Made by a program: the position numbers and the translations under genes. The notes beneath the pieces were generated by a model, which saw only the letters and a list, made by a program, of their open reading frames with translations, ran no database searches and was not told the origin of the DNA. A stretch of 64,000 nt of DNA from Apteryx mantelli (taxonomy: Eukaryota > Chordata > Aves > Apterygiformes > Apterygidae): assembly GCF_036417845.1 (NCBI RefSeq), contig NC_089990.1, positions 2,430,001 through 2,494,000 of the forward strand, in the 5' to 3' direction. Positions 25,361 to 33,963 of the stretch are shown here, piece by piece; the stretch's first letter is position 1, and the number at the start of each line of letters is the position of its first letter.

Positions 25361-27753
25361 CGGCCACACCAGAGCTAAAGCCCCCTCGGCAAAGCCCCCC
25401 TGAAATGTGGACACGGCCTCGATATCCATCTCCTGGCAGGCAGGTGTCCCTGAGCATGCCTAATACTAAGGAAAATCATGTCAAAGGGGTTGGGGCTTTG
25501 CAAGGCCACCGTTGAGTAAGATGAGCAGAAGGGCTGAGTCTGCATCGTAGGAAGAAACAAGTAATTCTGATTGCAACGTAGCACAGCTCGTCTCCAGAGA
25601 CACCTTGCAAAGGAAGGTAAGTACCACAGGCCTCGGGAAAAGTTAAATCAAAAGTTAATCAGCATCTTACTCTCTTTGAAATCCATGGCAGGAAAGGCCT
25701 GCGCTCATTCCAGCATTGGGGCTGCTCTCTCCACCCTGCATATAATGCCAGGCACACACATATCTGCAGCAAAGCCTAGGGAAGAAACTTCAAGGAATAT
25801 CGTTCCGTGTACTCCTTTTTACAGCTTATCTGCATCTGTCCCAACTGCTGTTATAAACCTTGCTGTTAGTTTCCCAAAATGATTTCGATGTGAGCTCAGC
25901 TGGATCTTGCAAAGATTCATTTTCAAACAGGGATGGTAACTTCTGTCTCCTAAATCTGTATGCGGGCATGTGTCCGATGTGGCAAGCTCCCCGTAAGCTC
26001 AATAACGAGCGTCCCTGCAACGCATATTCAAGGACAACAGCACGATGCTGTAGCATTTAAAGCACACAACATTTGCGAGGAGCCTTGCCAGGCAGTGGCT
26101 CTGCGTTTGGTTGTCTCCATGCAGGCAGCAGTTTTCATTCTGCTGCCAGTCCAAGGCATGGAAGAAACGTATGTATCAGGGCACAGACCCTAACAAGTGT
26201 TGCAAGAAATCCTGAAAGGTTTCACATTTGAATAAACCAGTGCTTCCTCTGAAACTACAGAAGTGCTTGGAAAGGTCACAGAAAGACGAGCCATGTTCCC
26301 TCTTCCCTCCCCTCCCTGGCCACCAAGGACGCAGTGAGCTGTGGGCAGCAAGGATGCTCCTGCATCCCCCATCCTAAGCACGCTGCTTTCTTAGCTGACC
26401 TATGAATTTTATCCACTTGCACATTTCCTTCATTACTTTTGCTCTGTCCTAGCAGGGGATTTACGAAGACCTCGCGGGCCAGAGGGCAGCTCTGGAGCAC
26501 CCGGGAGCCTGACGCTCCCTAGAGTCCCGGCGCGAGGGAAGCCAGGACAGGGCTCGGTCTGGCTTGGAGCCGTCCCAGCTGAAGGACCCGTCTCCCCTTC
26601 CCTCCCCAGGGCACAGCAAAGGGAGCAAAGCTCTGCTTTCCCGGCAGCTGCCCCAGTCCCGTTCCCAGGGCGGCCACTAGGCTTGGATGAACTTTCGGCG
26701 TTGGAGGGGACGGCCCTTGGCTGAAACTCGGGAAGGGAACCGGGCATTTTCCCTCTCGCTAGCACCCGCCCCAAAAGCCGAACCTGGCTCCCTGGCAGCT
26801 TTATCGCAGCTCCCCGCTCCGCTTCGGACACCGCGCTCCGCTCCGAAAGGCCGGGCAGCGACCAGCCCCGTGGGGAGGGACAGGCGCTAACCGCCGCTGC
26901 CCTCGGGTTTCATTGGCAAATTCACCTTTTTACATTTTTTTTCCCCCCTTCTCCTCATCCTTTTTCTAGTTGCTGCCGCCCGCAGCGATCCCCCCCCCCC
27001 CCCGCTCCTCCGCACTCCAGGTAATTCATCTCCTGCGAGAGATGCGGGAGCACCGCTCCCCCCGCGCCGCAGCTCCCCGCTCCCCCCGGCCGCGGGCCCG
27101 CAGCGCCGCCGCCTCCCCGCGCACCTGCCCGCGGCGCTGCGCCGTCGCGCACGGCCCGGCGGCCCCCGACAGCGGGGCGCGCAGCGGCTCCCGGGAACCG
27201 CCCGAGTGGAAAACTCGGATTTTTGCCCCTAATTCGCTGCAGCTGCCGCCGCGGGGACGCGCTTTGAAGCGGAGCCGTGGAAACATCCCTGGGGTCACGC
27301 CAGAGCGGGCCGGGCGGAGGCAGCTCCTCTGCCTTGGAAAAACAAAGGAAAAACAACCCCGACGGGGAGCTCGGATCGGAAACCCCCTTTCTGCGCTGCC
27401 GCGCGGGAGAGGAGGGAGCGGGCAGGACACGGCGCTTCGCCGCGCTGGCCCGGGCGGAGCGGGGCCGGGCCCCGTGGGAGAGGCCGGCCGGGCCCAGGCG
27501 CCCCGGGGCCCGGAGCCTTGCTGGGAAAGCCAAAACGCGCTTTTTTTGTGTGTGTGTGTGCTGGTTCTGGTTAAACGTTATTTGCACTTTTGTTGGAAAA
27601 GTGGCCCCTAGTGTGCAATTATGTCAAATTTCTTTGAGTTTTACAATTTAATGGAGAACAGTAACTCTTTTATTGATCCTAGACGGGGCCGGCTCCTCTT
27701 CCCCCGCTCTTCCCCTCCGCCGCTCGCTTTCCCCTCCTCTCCGCCCCCCTTTT

Positions 27754-27783
27754 AGCCCCACGAGATGTCACTCAATGTTTCTT
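27754..27783 (+). repeat. 30-nt element, copy 1 (5' leader)
   Basis: AGCCCCACGAGATGTCACTC then AATGTTTCTT matches 28643-28672 at 26 of 30 positions, and all four differences are transitions. It lies directly after a pyrimidine tract and spans the ATG of the potential upstream ORF. Confidence 0.8.
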
Positions 27784-28008
27784 ACGCTCCCACCACTTTC
27801 CAAAACAAACAGTGGAGGCTGCAGCCGTCGGTCGGCTCGGTCGGAGGCGAGCGGCTCTCGCCGTGGCCGCTGCCCCCCGACGGGAGCGGCGCGGCCGGGG
27901 CCGCTGGGTGCCGCCGGGTGCCGCTGGGTGCCGGGACCCCCCCGCGGCGCGGCCCCGGCGGCCGCCTGAGCCCCGCGGGAGGCTTCGCCGCCGCCGCCGC
28001 CGCCGCCC

Positions 28009-28035
28009 GGGGTGGGGTGGGGTGGGGTGGGGGGG
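28009..28035 (+). promoter_or_regulatory. TBX22: G-quadruplex motif in the 5' leader
   Basis: Four GGGG runs separated by single T residues are followed by a seven-G run, ending 17 nt before the TBX22 start codon and on the coding strand. A run of CCG triplets lies directly upstream. Single-nucleotide loops give the most stable quadruplex class, so in mRNA this would be expected to slow scanning. The function is inferred. Confidence 0.7.
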
Positions 28036-28051
28036 TCCCGGCGCCGGGGGG

Positions 28052-28187
28052 ATGGCGCTCAGCTCCCGGGCTCACGCCTTCTCCGTGGAGGCGCTGGTGG
28101 GGAGATCCGCCAAGAGGAAGCTGCCGGACGCCCGCGACGAGGAGCCCGGGACCGGCGGCGGGCAGAGCCTCAAAGCGCCCGACGCCG
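28052..28187 (+). CDS. TBX22: TBX22 coding exon 1 (N-terminal eh1 motif)
   Basis: This exon runs from ATG to residue 45 plus one base (phase 1) and ends at GACGCCG before GTTGGT. A GT four bases further on was rejected because only the first donor restores the conserved EKRPK reading in exon 2. It holds the eh1 motif at residues 10-16 and a basic KRK. The segment after it is much shorter than in mammals and lacks the acidic run found there. Confidence 0.9.
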
Positions 28188-31100
28188 GTTGGTACCGTCC
28201 CGTCGGGGCCGCCGAGGCACCGGCAGCCCCGCGGCGGCGCAAGGCAGCGGGCGCGGAGCCGCTGCCCCCCCGCAGCCCCCGAGCCGCCCCGTCTGTGTCC
28301 CCGCAGAGAAGCGGCCCAAGGCGGCGGCGGCGGCGGAGAGCCGGGAGGCGCGGGGCGAGGTGCAGGTGGAGCTGCAGGGCTCCGAGCTCTGGAGGAGGTT
28401 TCACGACATCGGCACCGAGATGATCATCACCAAAGCCGGCAGGTAGCGGCGCCCGCCGCCGCGGGGGCCCGTCGGGGGTCGCCTCCCGGCGCCGCTGCGG
28501 GTCTGCGCCGCCGCCGCCGCCGCCGCCCCCGGGCTCCCCGCGGCGCCGAGGCTCCGCTCGGCATCTCCGCTGCAAATCTCCGTCCTCCCCTTCCCCGCCT
28601 CTCCCACCCGTCTCTTCTCGTTTCCCCGCTGCGGCGCCGCGCAGCCCTACGAAATGTCACTCGGTGTTTCTTCTTCTTCTTCTTTTTTTGTTCTCTTTCG
28701 TTGTGTGTTTGCTGCGTTTTGTTATTGTGTTGAGGGGTCGGGGTTTATTTTTTTCTTTCTTTCTTTTTTTGGTGCCCATTTAGTTTTTCAAATCTTTTTT
28801 GCCTTTTAAAAGGGCAGCTTTCTCTACGGACATTCCCCCCCCCCCCAAACACCTCCCCCGCCGCTAACCGCTGCCCTGTGCCTGCAGGCGGATGTTCCCC
28901 TCCGTGCGGGTGAAGGTGAAGGGGCTGGAGCCGCTGAAGCAGTACTACATCGCCATCGACGTGGTGCCCGTGGACTCCAAAAGATACAGGTAAACCGGGG
29001 CCCCGCCGCCGCCGCCGCGCAGCGAGCCCCGCCGCGGGGTCTGCGCGGCCGCCCCGCTCCCGCGCACGCCGCGGACACGGACACACGCGCACGCAGGGGC
29101 TCCCGCATGCCAGACCGATATTTGCAATCAGCAGCCTGATCAGTCCCACCTGCATCTGAGATATACACAGATATAAGTAAAATACACAATGCATATATAT
29201 GTATCTGCGTGTGCAATATATGTATATGTATAATACAGAATGCATGTGTCTATATATCTGCACCTGAGAGAAATATATATAAAATACAGAGCGCATATGT
29301 ATAGAATGCATGAGAGAAATATATATAAAATACAGAATGCGTGTGTATATATATCTCCATCTGATACATATGCATAGCAAATACAGAATGCATATGTGTA
29401 TATATATGCATCTGATATGTGTGTATGCATATAAAAATACATATACACGCGCACACATATAAAACACAGTGCCTAGGCGCGCGGCCGCGTGGACACCCGG
29501 CAGGCCCGCGTGTGCGCACAGGCGCGCCGGTGCCTGCGGGTGCTGCCGCGGCCGCGCTGCGCTGCGCCCCGGCGGTGCCGGCCGTGGGGGCCGCTGCAGC
29601 CGCGCTGCGGGCGCAGGTACGTCTACCACAGCTCGCAGTGGATGGTGGCGGGCAACACGGACCACTCGTGCATCACGCCGCGGCTCTACATCCACCCCGA
29701 CTCGCCCTGCTCGGGGGAGACGTGGATGCGGCAGATCGTCAGCTTCGACCGCGTCAAGCTCACCAACAACGAGATGGACGACAAGGGGCACGTAGGTGCG
29801 GGGCGCGGGGGCGCGGGGGCCGCGGGGGCCGCGGGGGCCGCGCTCACGGCGCCGCGCTCCCCTCCGCCGCGCAGATCATCCTGCAGTCGATGCACAAGTA
29901 CCGGCCCCGCGTGCACGTTATCGCCCGGGACGGGCGCCTCGACGGGGCGCCGCTGCAGGCGCTGCCGGCCGCCGGCGTGCAGAGCTTCTCCTTCGGCGAG
30001 ACCGAGTTCACCACCGTGACCGCCTACCAAAACCAGCAGGTACCGCGCCGCGCCGCGCAGCGCCGCGCAGCCCCGCCGAACGGCCCTGCGCTGCGCCCTC
30101 CGACGCCTCCCTCTGCCTCCCCCCTCCAGATCACCAAGCTGAAAATCGACAGAAACCCCTTCGCCAAGGGCTTCCGCGACCCCGGGCGCAACAGGTAACG
30201 GCGGCGGCTCCGCGCAGCGCCGGCCGCGCCGCGGAGCCGCCCCCGACCGCGATCTCGCTCCGCAGGGGCGTTTTGGACGGGCTCCTGGAGACGCTGCCCT
30301 GGCGGCCCCCCCTCGCCCTCGACTTCCAGGCTTTCGGCGCCGAGAGCCCCGGTGAGTCCGCGCAGCGGCCGGGGAAATGCGCGGAGCGGCCCCTGCTCTT
30401 GCGCGGGCGCCCGGGGGCTTCGGCAAGTGCGCGCGCGGGGCTGAAAATCCGAGCGGAGTCAAAGGGGGCGAGAGAGGGAGCGAGCGGGCGGCAAATGCAC
30501 CGTCCTGGGAATCCAACGCCACGGGTTTTCTGCAAGAGGAAAAAAAAAAAGAAAGAAAAAAGGAAAATAAAAATAAAAAGGAAAAAAGAATGAAAAAAAG
30601 AGGAAAAACCTCCTGTAAAAATCGAGTTGAGAAGCAGAGCGCTGACCCCGTGCAGGTACGAGTAACGGCTCGATGTCCGTCCGCAGTAAGATTTAGATAC
30701 GGAGAAAAAAATCTAGATATGCGAAAGGTTAATTTAGAATAGGGTTGTTATCGCTGTGGTCCTGCTGTGCTGATGGTTTCACACCGTTTGCAGACCGTTA
30801 TCTACAAACGGGATAATAGCAAATGCGCGTGTCTTCTCCAGTTTGCCTCTCTGGTGCGCACAAACGCGTTGTTCCACAGAAAATTATCTCGTATTTAGGA
30901 TGCAGCAGCCCCACAGCCCGTTTGACTCCACAGAATTGCAGGAAGGATAGAAAAGCTTTTTAGCGAAAATCGTCTCCCTCCGCCTGATTTGCGCAGATCT
31001 GTCCCTTGCAGTCCGTTTTCAGAAAAAAAGGCTTTTGGAAATATTGCCTGAAAATTGCCTACTCGGGGTGCCGAGGGAAAAAATAACGGCGCGTTTGTGC

Positions 31101-33963
31101 ACTGGAGAGCTCTAAGTTAAGTTAAAGCTGCCAGTCTAACTCTCATTTACACTGTGAACTTTTCGAAGGCATTTGTATTAGGACATCCATAATCTTTCCT
31201 GTCTCTCCAGGAAAATATTGCTCGTTTTATCACAGCAAGATTTTATGCTGTACAAGTGTAGAAATATAAAGACATAAAAATCAGGCTCGTAACGATATGG
31301 GAGAAATCCAGAGGTTTATCGGTTGCAAAGATAGCTACATTTTGCAGAAGAGGCCTCGTGTAAAATGCTACTTTTGAACCTGTCTGGAAGGTTGTGATGC
31401 GGGCCCGGGGGAGAGGGACTGATGGACACGTTGCAAGGGGACTGACAGACCGTGCGCAGCCTTTGCAATCTGTCACACAGCTTCCAAAACATCAGCGGTT
31501 CCTAGGAATTTTTTGCTAGTCTTAATAGACTCGGTATTTTTCTTAAGGGTCGATTTCCTGAAATAATATAAATATAACAAAGTCTCCATTCCTACTAAAA
31601 ATAAAATAGTATTTCTGAAGAAAAGCTGAAAGACAGAAATGCTGCAGCCCCCAAACCAGACGACAAATTAAAAGAAAGCAAGAACAATTTGCTGAATAAT
31701 GAGGAAAAATTTGGCGATGAGCTTAGGATTTTTAAGTCTAATAAAAACGCCAGAAAGTATTCTTTCTATTTGAATATTTCTATTCTTTCTATATAGAATA
31801 TTTCTATTTTATATTTCTATTCTTGCTGTTTGCATTATTCTGTCTTCCCCGCCGTGATCCCCATTTCCAAACCGGTCCTGGAAATGGGGTGATATTTCGG
31901 GTTAAGGCGTTTTGTACCGTACGCTAACGCGGTTTGCTCGCCCGTAGCTGCAGAGGGATCCTGCACTGCCTCGCGCTCGCAAATACCGCCCTAATCACCT
32001 CATTTTGCATGACCAAAAGTCCTTTAATGCCAGCGGGGATTCAGGCGGGGTAGGTACATCAGGAGGGGAAGAGATCCCTGCCCGGCATCCGCTCCTCCTG
32101 ATGTCCCTGTTGAAACAGCCCTTGACATCAGCGGGGAAGGGCGGGAAATCTGTAAAACTTTCCAGCGTTGTTGCAAGTGGATGCTGCCTGCGCTTTGCTC
32201 AACCTGTAAGAAGTACTGTTTGCTGGGAGTTTGGGAGCAAAATTAACTTGCACCACGTCCAAAATCTTTGTGTGTTTTAGATCTAATGCACTAGCAGATA
32301 TGATTTTATTACTCCAGTTGATTCTGTATAGCTGACTGCACATAAAAGCTGAGCAGATCACATCCAGACAATACAGTATTTTGAATTAAGTGTAAATTCA
32401 GAATAACACAGAGCAGAACCGAACTTGCATTCCCCTCCTTTCTTTCCCAGAAACACTGACAAAACAAGGTGGAAAAACAAAACAAAACATTGAAAATAAG
32501 GTGCAAAAAACCTCTAAAAGAATGGGTTAATGAACGTGGAGCCGGGGCATATGTCTCTTTAACGGAGTTAGATTAAAATAGCATCTGTTTAGCATGAGGA
32601 ATGGCTGTCCCAGTGCACCCTTCCCACGCCGGAGCAACCACGGCTTCCTAGTTTTGCGGGGATGTGCCGCGGGAGGAGCAGGGAACCACACACTCAGCAA
32701 GGCTCTTGCACCCAAGTAGCCTCGAGAGCAATTGCATGCATGAAGTAAGCCGGGGTCGCTTTTCTCCCGAATTATGAAAGTGGTCATTGATTCACTTAAG
32801 AAAAGAGAATGTTAAAATGATGTCTGCATTTAAACCTTCTTGAGACACCCATAGTGTTCAAGTGCATGTTTCAAACTTCATGGCAAGCCAAGTAAAATTA
32901 GTCAATTCCTGTGAGCAGGAAGGTGCAAAAAATTTCCCGTCAGGCTGAATACATTTTTTTGTTCTTATATACAAGGGGGGGAAAGCTGCCAATAATTTGC
33001 AAGAAAAATAGGGAACCTAAAATACCAATGGTGCATGTATAACAGGAGAAGGCTATTAGCTGTACAGAGAGGCACAGACCTGGGCAGATACTAGTCTGTG
33101 TGGAACCGAACCTGATAGTTATCTCGGGGAAATTAATGGGATTAGATGTGCATGAATTTTTTTCTTAGACAAGTGCCAAGTAATGACAATAATTAATTTA
33201 TGGCCAGATCTTCCCATTTTCCAGGACCTGATTTGCGTTTGGATGGATACCAGTCGCAGGGAGATCTGGAGTGAGAGCAGGAGTCCACCGAGGGATTCTT
33301 GCTTGTGAACATCAGCTAGCACAGTTTTGACGATTTCTGTTCTCATTTCTAGGTGGGAGCTCCAGTTCTTCGCCCGTGGCCTCCAGTGGTGGGACGCCAT
33401 CTCCTCTGAATTCCTTGCTTTCTCCATCTTGCTCACCTCCTGCGTTTCATCTGTCAGCGAGCAACATTGGCGTGTCGTGTCCTGAAACCTACCTACACAA
33501 CCTCAACGTGCCCCTCTACTACAAGATTTGTCCTACAAGCTTTTTAAGACAACAGTCTCTTGTGTTTCCAAGCCATGAAAAGCTGGGAGGCACCAACCCG
33601 CACGTTTTACCCCACTTCATGGTGGATGTGCCAAAACTCTCTTCCCTCGGCATAACAAATCTGAAAAATGGTAAAACTGAAGACTTAAATGGGCAGTGTC
33701 TACAAGTGCCCAATTCTGCTAGTCAAATGCTGTATGGATTACATGCATCTGGAAACATTTTCCCATCAAGTCCCATTGCTCGGGAAGCACTTAATTGTTC
33801 TTTACATCCTCCATATGGCTTGTACGGTTATAACTTTTCTATGCCAACTAGACTGATGAATGCAGCAAGCCATTTCAAAGTGAGTGACAGCATTCCCGCT
33901 CCCTTCAGAGATGGCAGATGTAATCACTCTAACTGGCACCCGACAATTAACCATTGCCTTTAA
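28052..33963 (+). CDS. TBX22: T-box transcription factor TBX22, complete coding region (8 exons)
   Basis: The exons join to 491 codons plus TAA; the human protein is about 520 residues. Residues 1-24 carry the TBX15/18/22-type start, with the eh1 motif FSVEALV at 10-16, which in this subfamily recruits Groucho/TLE co-repressors, and a basic KRK at 21-23. The T-box spans about 66-260: [21 protein letters not shown] (70-90), [16 protein letters not shown] (126-141), [12 protein letters not shown] (151-162), TAYQNQQITKLKI (232-244) and NPFAKGFRD (247-255). TBX22 rather than TBX15 or TBX18 is indicated by the MALSSRA start, [13 protein letters not shown] and the GVLDGLLET...PWRP segment after the T-box. 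The family is nuclear and binds T-sites; mammalian TBX22 is a repressor in palatal and tongue mesenchyme, and its loss causes X-linked cleft palate with ankyloglossia. The start ATG has G at -3 and +4. No frameshift or in-frame stop is seen; exons 1-7 are unusually GC-rich. Splice joins come from sequence and phase, not transcripts. Confidence 0.96.
28188..28306 (+). other. TBX22: TBX22 intron 1
   Basis: This is a 119-bp phase-1 intron, GT at 28188-28189 and AG at 28305-28306, almost entirely G and C. Such short GC-rich introns may be recognised by intron definition. Confidence 0.85.
28307..28442 (+). CDS. TBX22: TBX22 coding exon 2 (T-box start)
   Basis: The acceptor is CCCCGCAG and the donor is AG before GTAGCG. 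It encodes residues 46-90 and two bases of Arg91. EKRPK is followed by five alanines written mostly as GCG, then [25 protein letters not shown], the first strand and helix of the T-box. The alanine tract replaces a longer Ser/Gly-rich linker of mammalian TBX22. The intron before it is only 119 bp. Confidence 0.94.
28443..28887 (+). other. TBX22: TBX22 intron 2
   Basis: This 445-bp phase-2 intron starts GC-rich and contains CCG triplets. It turns T-rich after 28670 (a TTC run and long T stretches) and has a C12 tract at 28835-28846. It holds the second copy of a 30-nt element also present in the 5' leader. Confidence 0.85.
28643..28672 (+). repeat. 30-nt element, copy 2 (TBX22 intron 2)
   Basis: AGCCCTACGAAATGTCACTC then GGTGTTTCTT is the second copy, 889 bp downstream of the first and in the same orientation. 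It lies 201 bp into intron 2 and is followed by a TTC-repeat, T-rich stretch. Confidence 0.8.
28888..28989 (+). CDS. TBX22: TBX22 coding exon 3 (T-box)
   Basis: The acceptor TGCCTGCAG and the donor AG before GTAAAC frame residues 91-124 and two bases of Arg125. It reads [21 protein letters not shown] followed by [13 protein letters not shown], with the RRMFP core conserved across T-box proteins. A run of 12 C residues lies about 40 bp upstream of the acceptor. Phase is 2 at both ends, as in other T-box genes. Confidence 0.96.
28990..29616 (+). other. TBX22: TBX22 intron 3 with degenerate AT-rich tandem repeat
   Basis: This 627-bp phase-2 intron is GC-rich at both ends. About 29140-29465 is a decayed AT-rich tandem array of units of roughly 60 bp built from TATATAT, ATACAGAATGCAT and CATCTGA elements. 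Open minus-strand frames rich in Tyr, Ile and Cys over this stretch come from the repeat and are not genes. Confidence 0.8.
29617..29791 (+). CDS. TBX22: TBX22 coding exon 4 (T-box core)
   Basis: The acceptor GCGCAG and a donor before GTAGGT frame the end of Arg125 to His183. The exon holds [16 protein letters not shown], the [14 protein letters not shown] strand and the [12 protein letters not shown] turn, which are central DNA-binding and dimer-surface parts of the T-box. A second GT four bases downstream would break the frame into exon 5, so 29791 is the exon end. Confidence 0.96.
29875..30039 (+). CDS. TBX22: TBX22 coding exon 5 (T-box)
   Basis: It encodes residues 184-238 in phase 0 at both ends and reads [20 protein letters not shown] through TAYQNQQ. 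The surface loop at about residues 200-217 is rich in Gly, Ala, Pro and Arg and departs from the mammalian sequence, while the flanking structural strands are intact. Nearly every third codon position is G or C. The preceding intron is 83 bp. Confidence 0.96.
30130..30194 (+). CDS. TBX22: TBX22 coding exon 6 (T-box C-terminal helix)
   Basis: The acceptor CCCCTCCAG and the donor AG before GTAACG frame residues 239-259 and two bases of Arg260. It reads [21 protein letters not shown], the 3-10 helix that enters the DNA minor groove in T-box structures. At 65 bp it is one of the shortest exons, with introns of 90 bp before and 71 bp after it. Confidence 0.95.
30266..30351 (+). CDS. TBX22: TBX22 coding exon 7 (segment just after the T-box)
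   Basis: The acceptor CTCCGCAG and the strong donor CCCG before GTGAGT frame the end of Arg260 to Pro288 plus one base. [15 protein letters not shown] followed by [13 protein letters not shown] is a signature of TBX22 rather than TBX15 or TBX18. The following intron is 3001 bp, far longer than the others. Confidence 0.93.
30352..33352 (+). other. TBX22: TBX22 intron 7
   Basis: This is a 3001-bp phase-1 intron from GTGAGT to TTTCTAG. Its first 150 bp are GC-rich, followed by an A-rich purine tract at 30535-30610, and the rest is AT-rich single-copy sequence. No transposon or coding segment was recognised. It separates the GC-rich 5' gene body from exon 8. Confidence 0.85.
33353..33963 (+). 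CDS. TBX22: TBX22 coding exon 8 (C-terminal region and stop)
   Basis: The acceptor CATTTCTAG completes Gly289 and continues in frame to TAA at 33961-33963, giving about 203 residues. The C-terminal region is Ser/Pro-rich at first ([14 protein letters not shown]), then holds conserved blocks such as [20 protein letters not shown] and ends in NHCL. No known domain is visible; in the family this part contributes to transcriptional regulation. Codon usage is AT-tolerant, in sharp contrast to exons 1-7. Confidence 0.93.

Larger units (their letters stand above)
7968..26959. other. Upstream intergenic DNA, partly CpG-rich
   Basis: GC and CpG content rise from about 8.5 kb, peak between 10.5 and 16.4 kb and near 17.8-18.5, 19.5-20.8 and 23.5-23.95 kb, and are lower between. 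Short AT-rich blocks (16.49-16.62, 18.98-19.03, 22.5-22.8 and 24.1-25.1 kb) interrupt it. Besides the listed repeats no gene was recognised. It may hold distal TBX22 regulatory DNA, but nothing here proves that. Confidence 0.5.
26960..28051 (+). promoter_or_regulatory. TBX22: CpG island with presumed TBX22 promoter and 5' leader
   Basis: The region is dense in CpG and GC boxes and continues into exon 1. Between 27541 and 27690 the composition dips sharply to AT-rich. A pyrimidine tract ending in TTTTAG at 27755 resembles a 3' splice site, so a 5' UTR intron may end there and coding exon 1 may begin at 27756. No convincing TATA box is visible. The transcription start cannot be set from sequence alone. 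Confidence 0.55.
27765..28423 (+). other. Potential upstream ORF overlapping the TBX22 start
   Basis: An ATG at 27765 (G at -3, T at +4) opens a frame that passes the TBX22 ATG out of register. Through the exon 1-2 splice it stays open until a TGA at 28421-28423, about 179 codons. The encoded sequence is low-complexity and GC-driven, so it is not proposed as a real protein. It matters only if the mRNA starts upstream of 27765. Confidence 0.3.

Noticed and set aside
28188-28193. Alternative exon 1 donor at 28192
   Set aside because: It would shift the reading frame into exon 2 and lose the conserved EKRPK and T-box start.
28745-29791. A 348-residue minus-strand open frame
   Set aside because: It is antisense to TBX22 exons 3-4 and runs through the AT-rich intron 3 array; GC-rich exons often keep the opposite strand open.
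29686-30593. Frames of 265-278 residues over exons 4-7
   Set aside because: These are shadows of the TBX22 exons and GC-rich introns in other frames.
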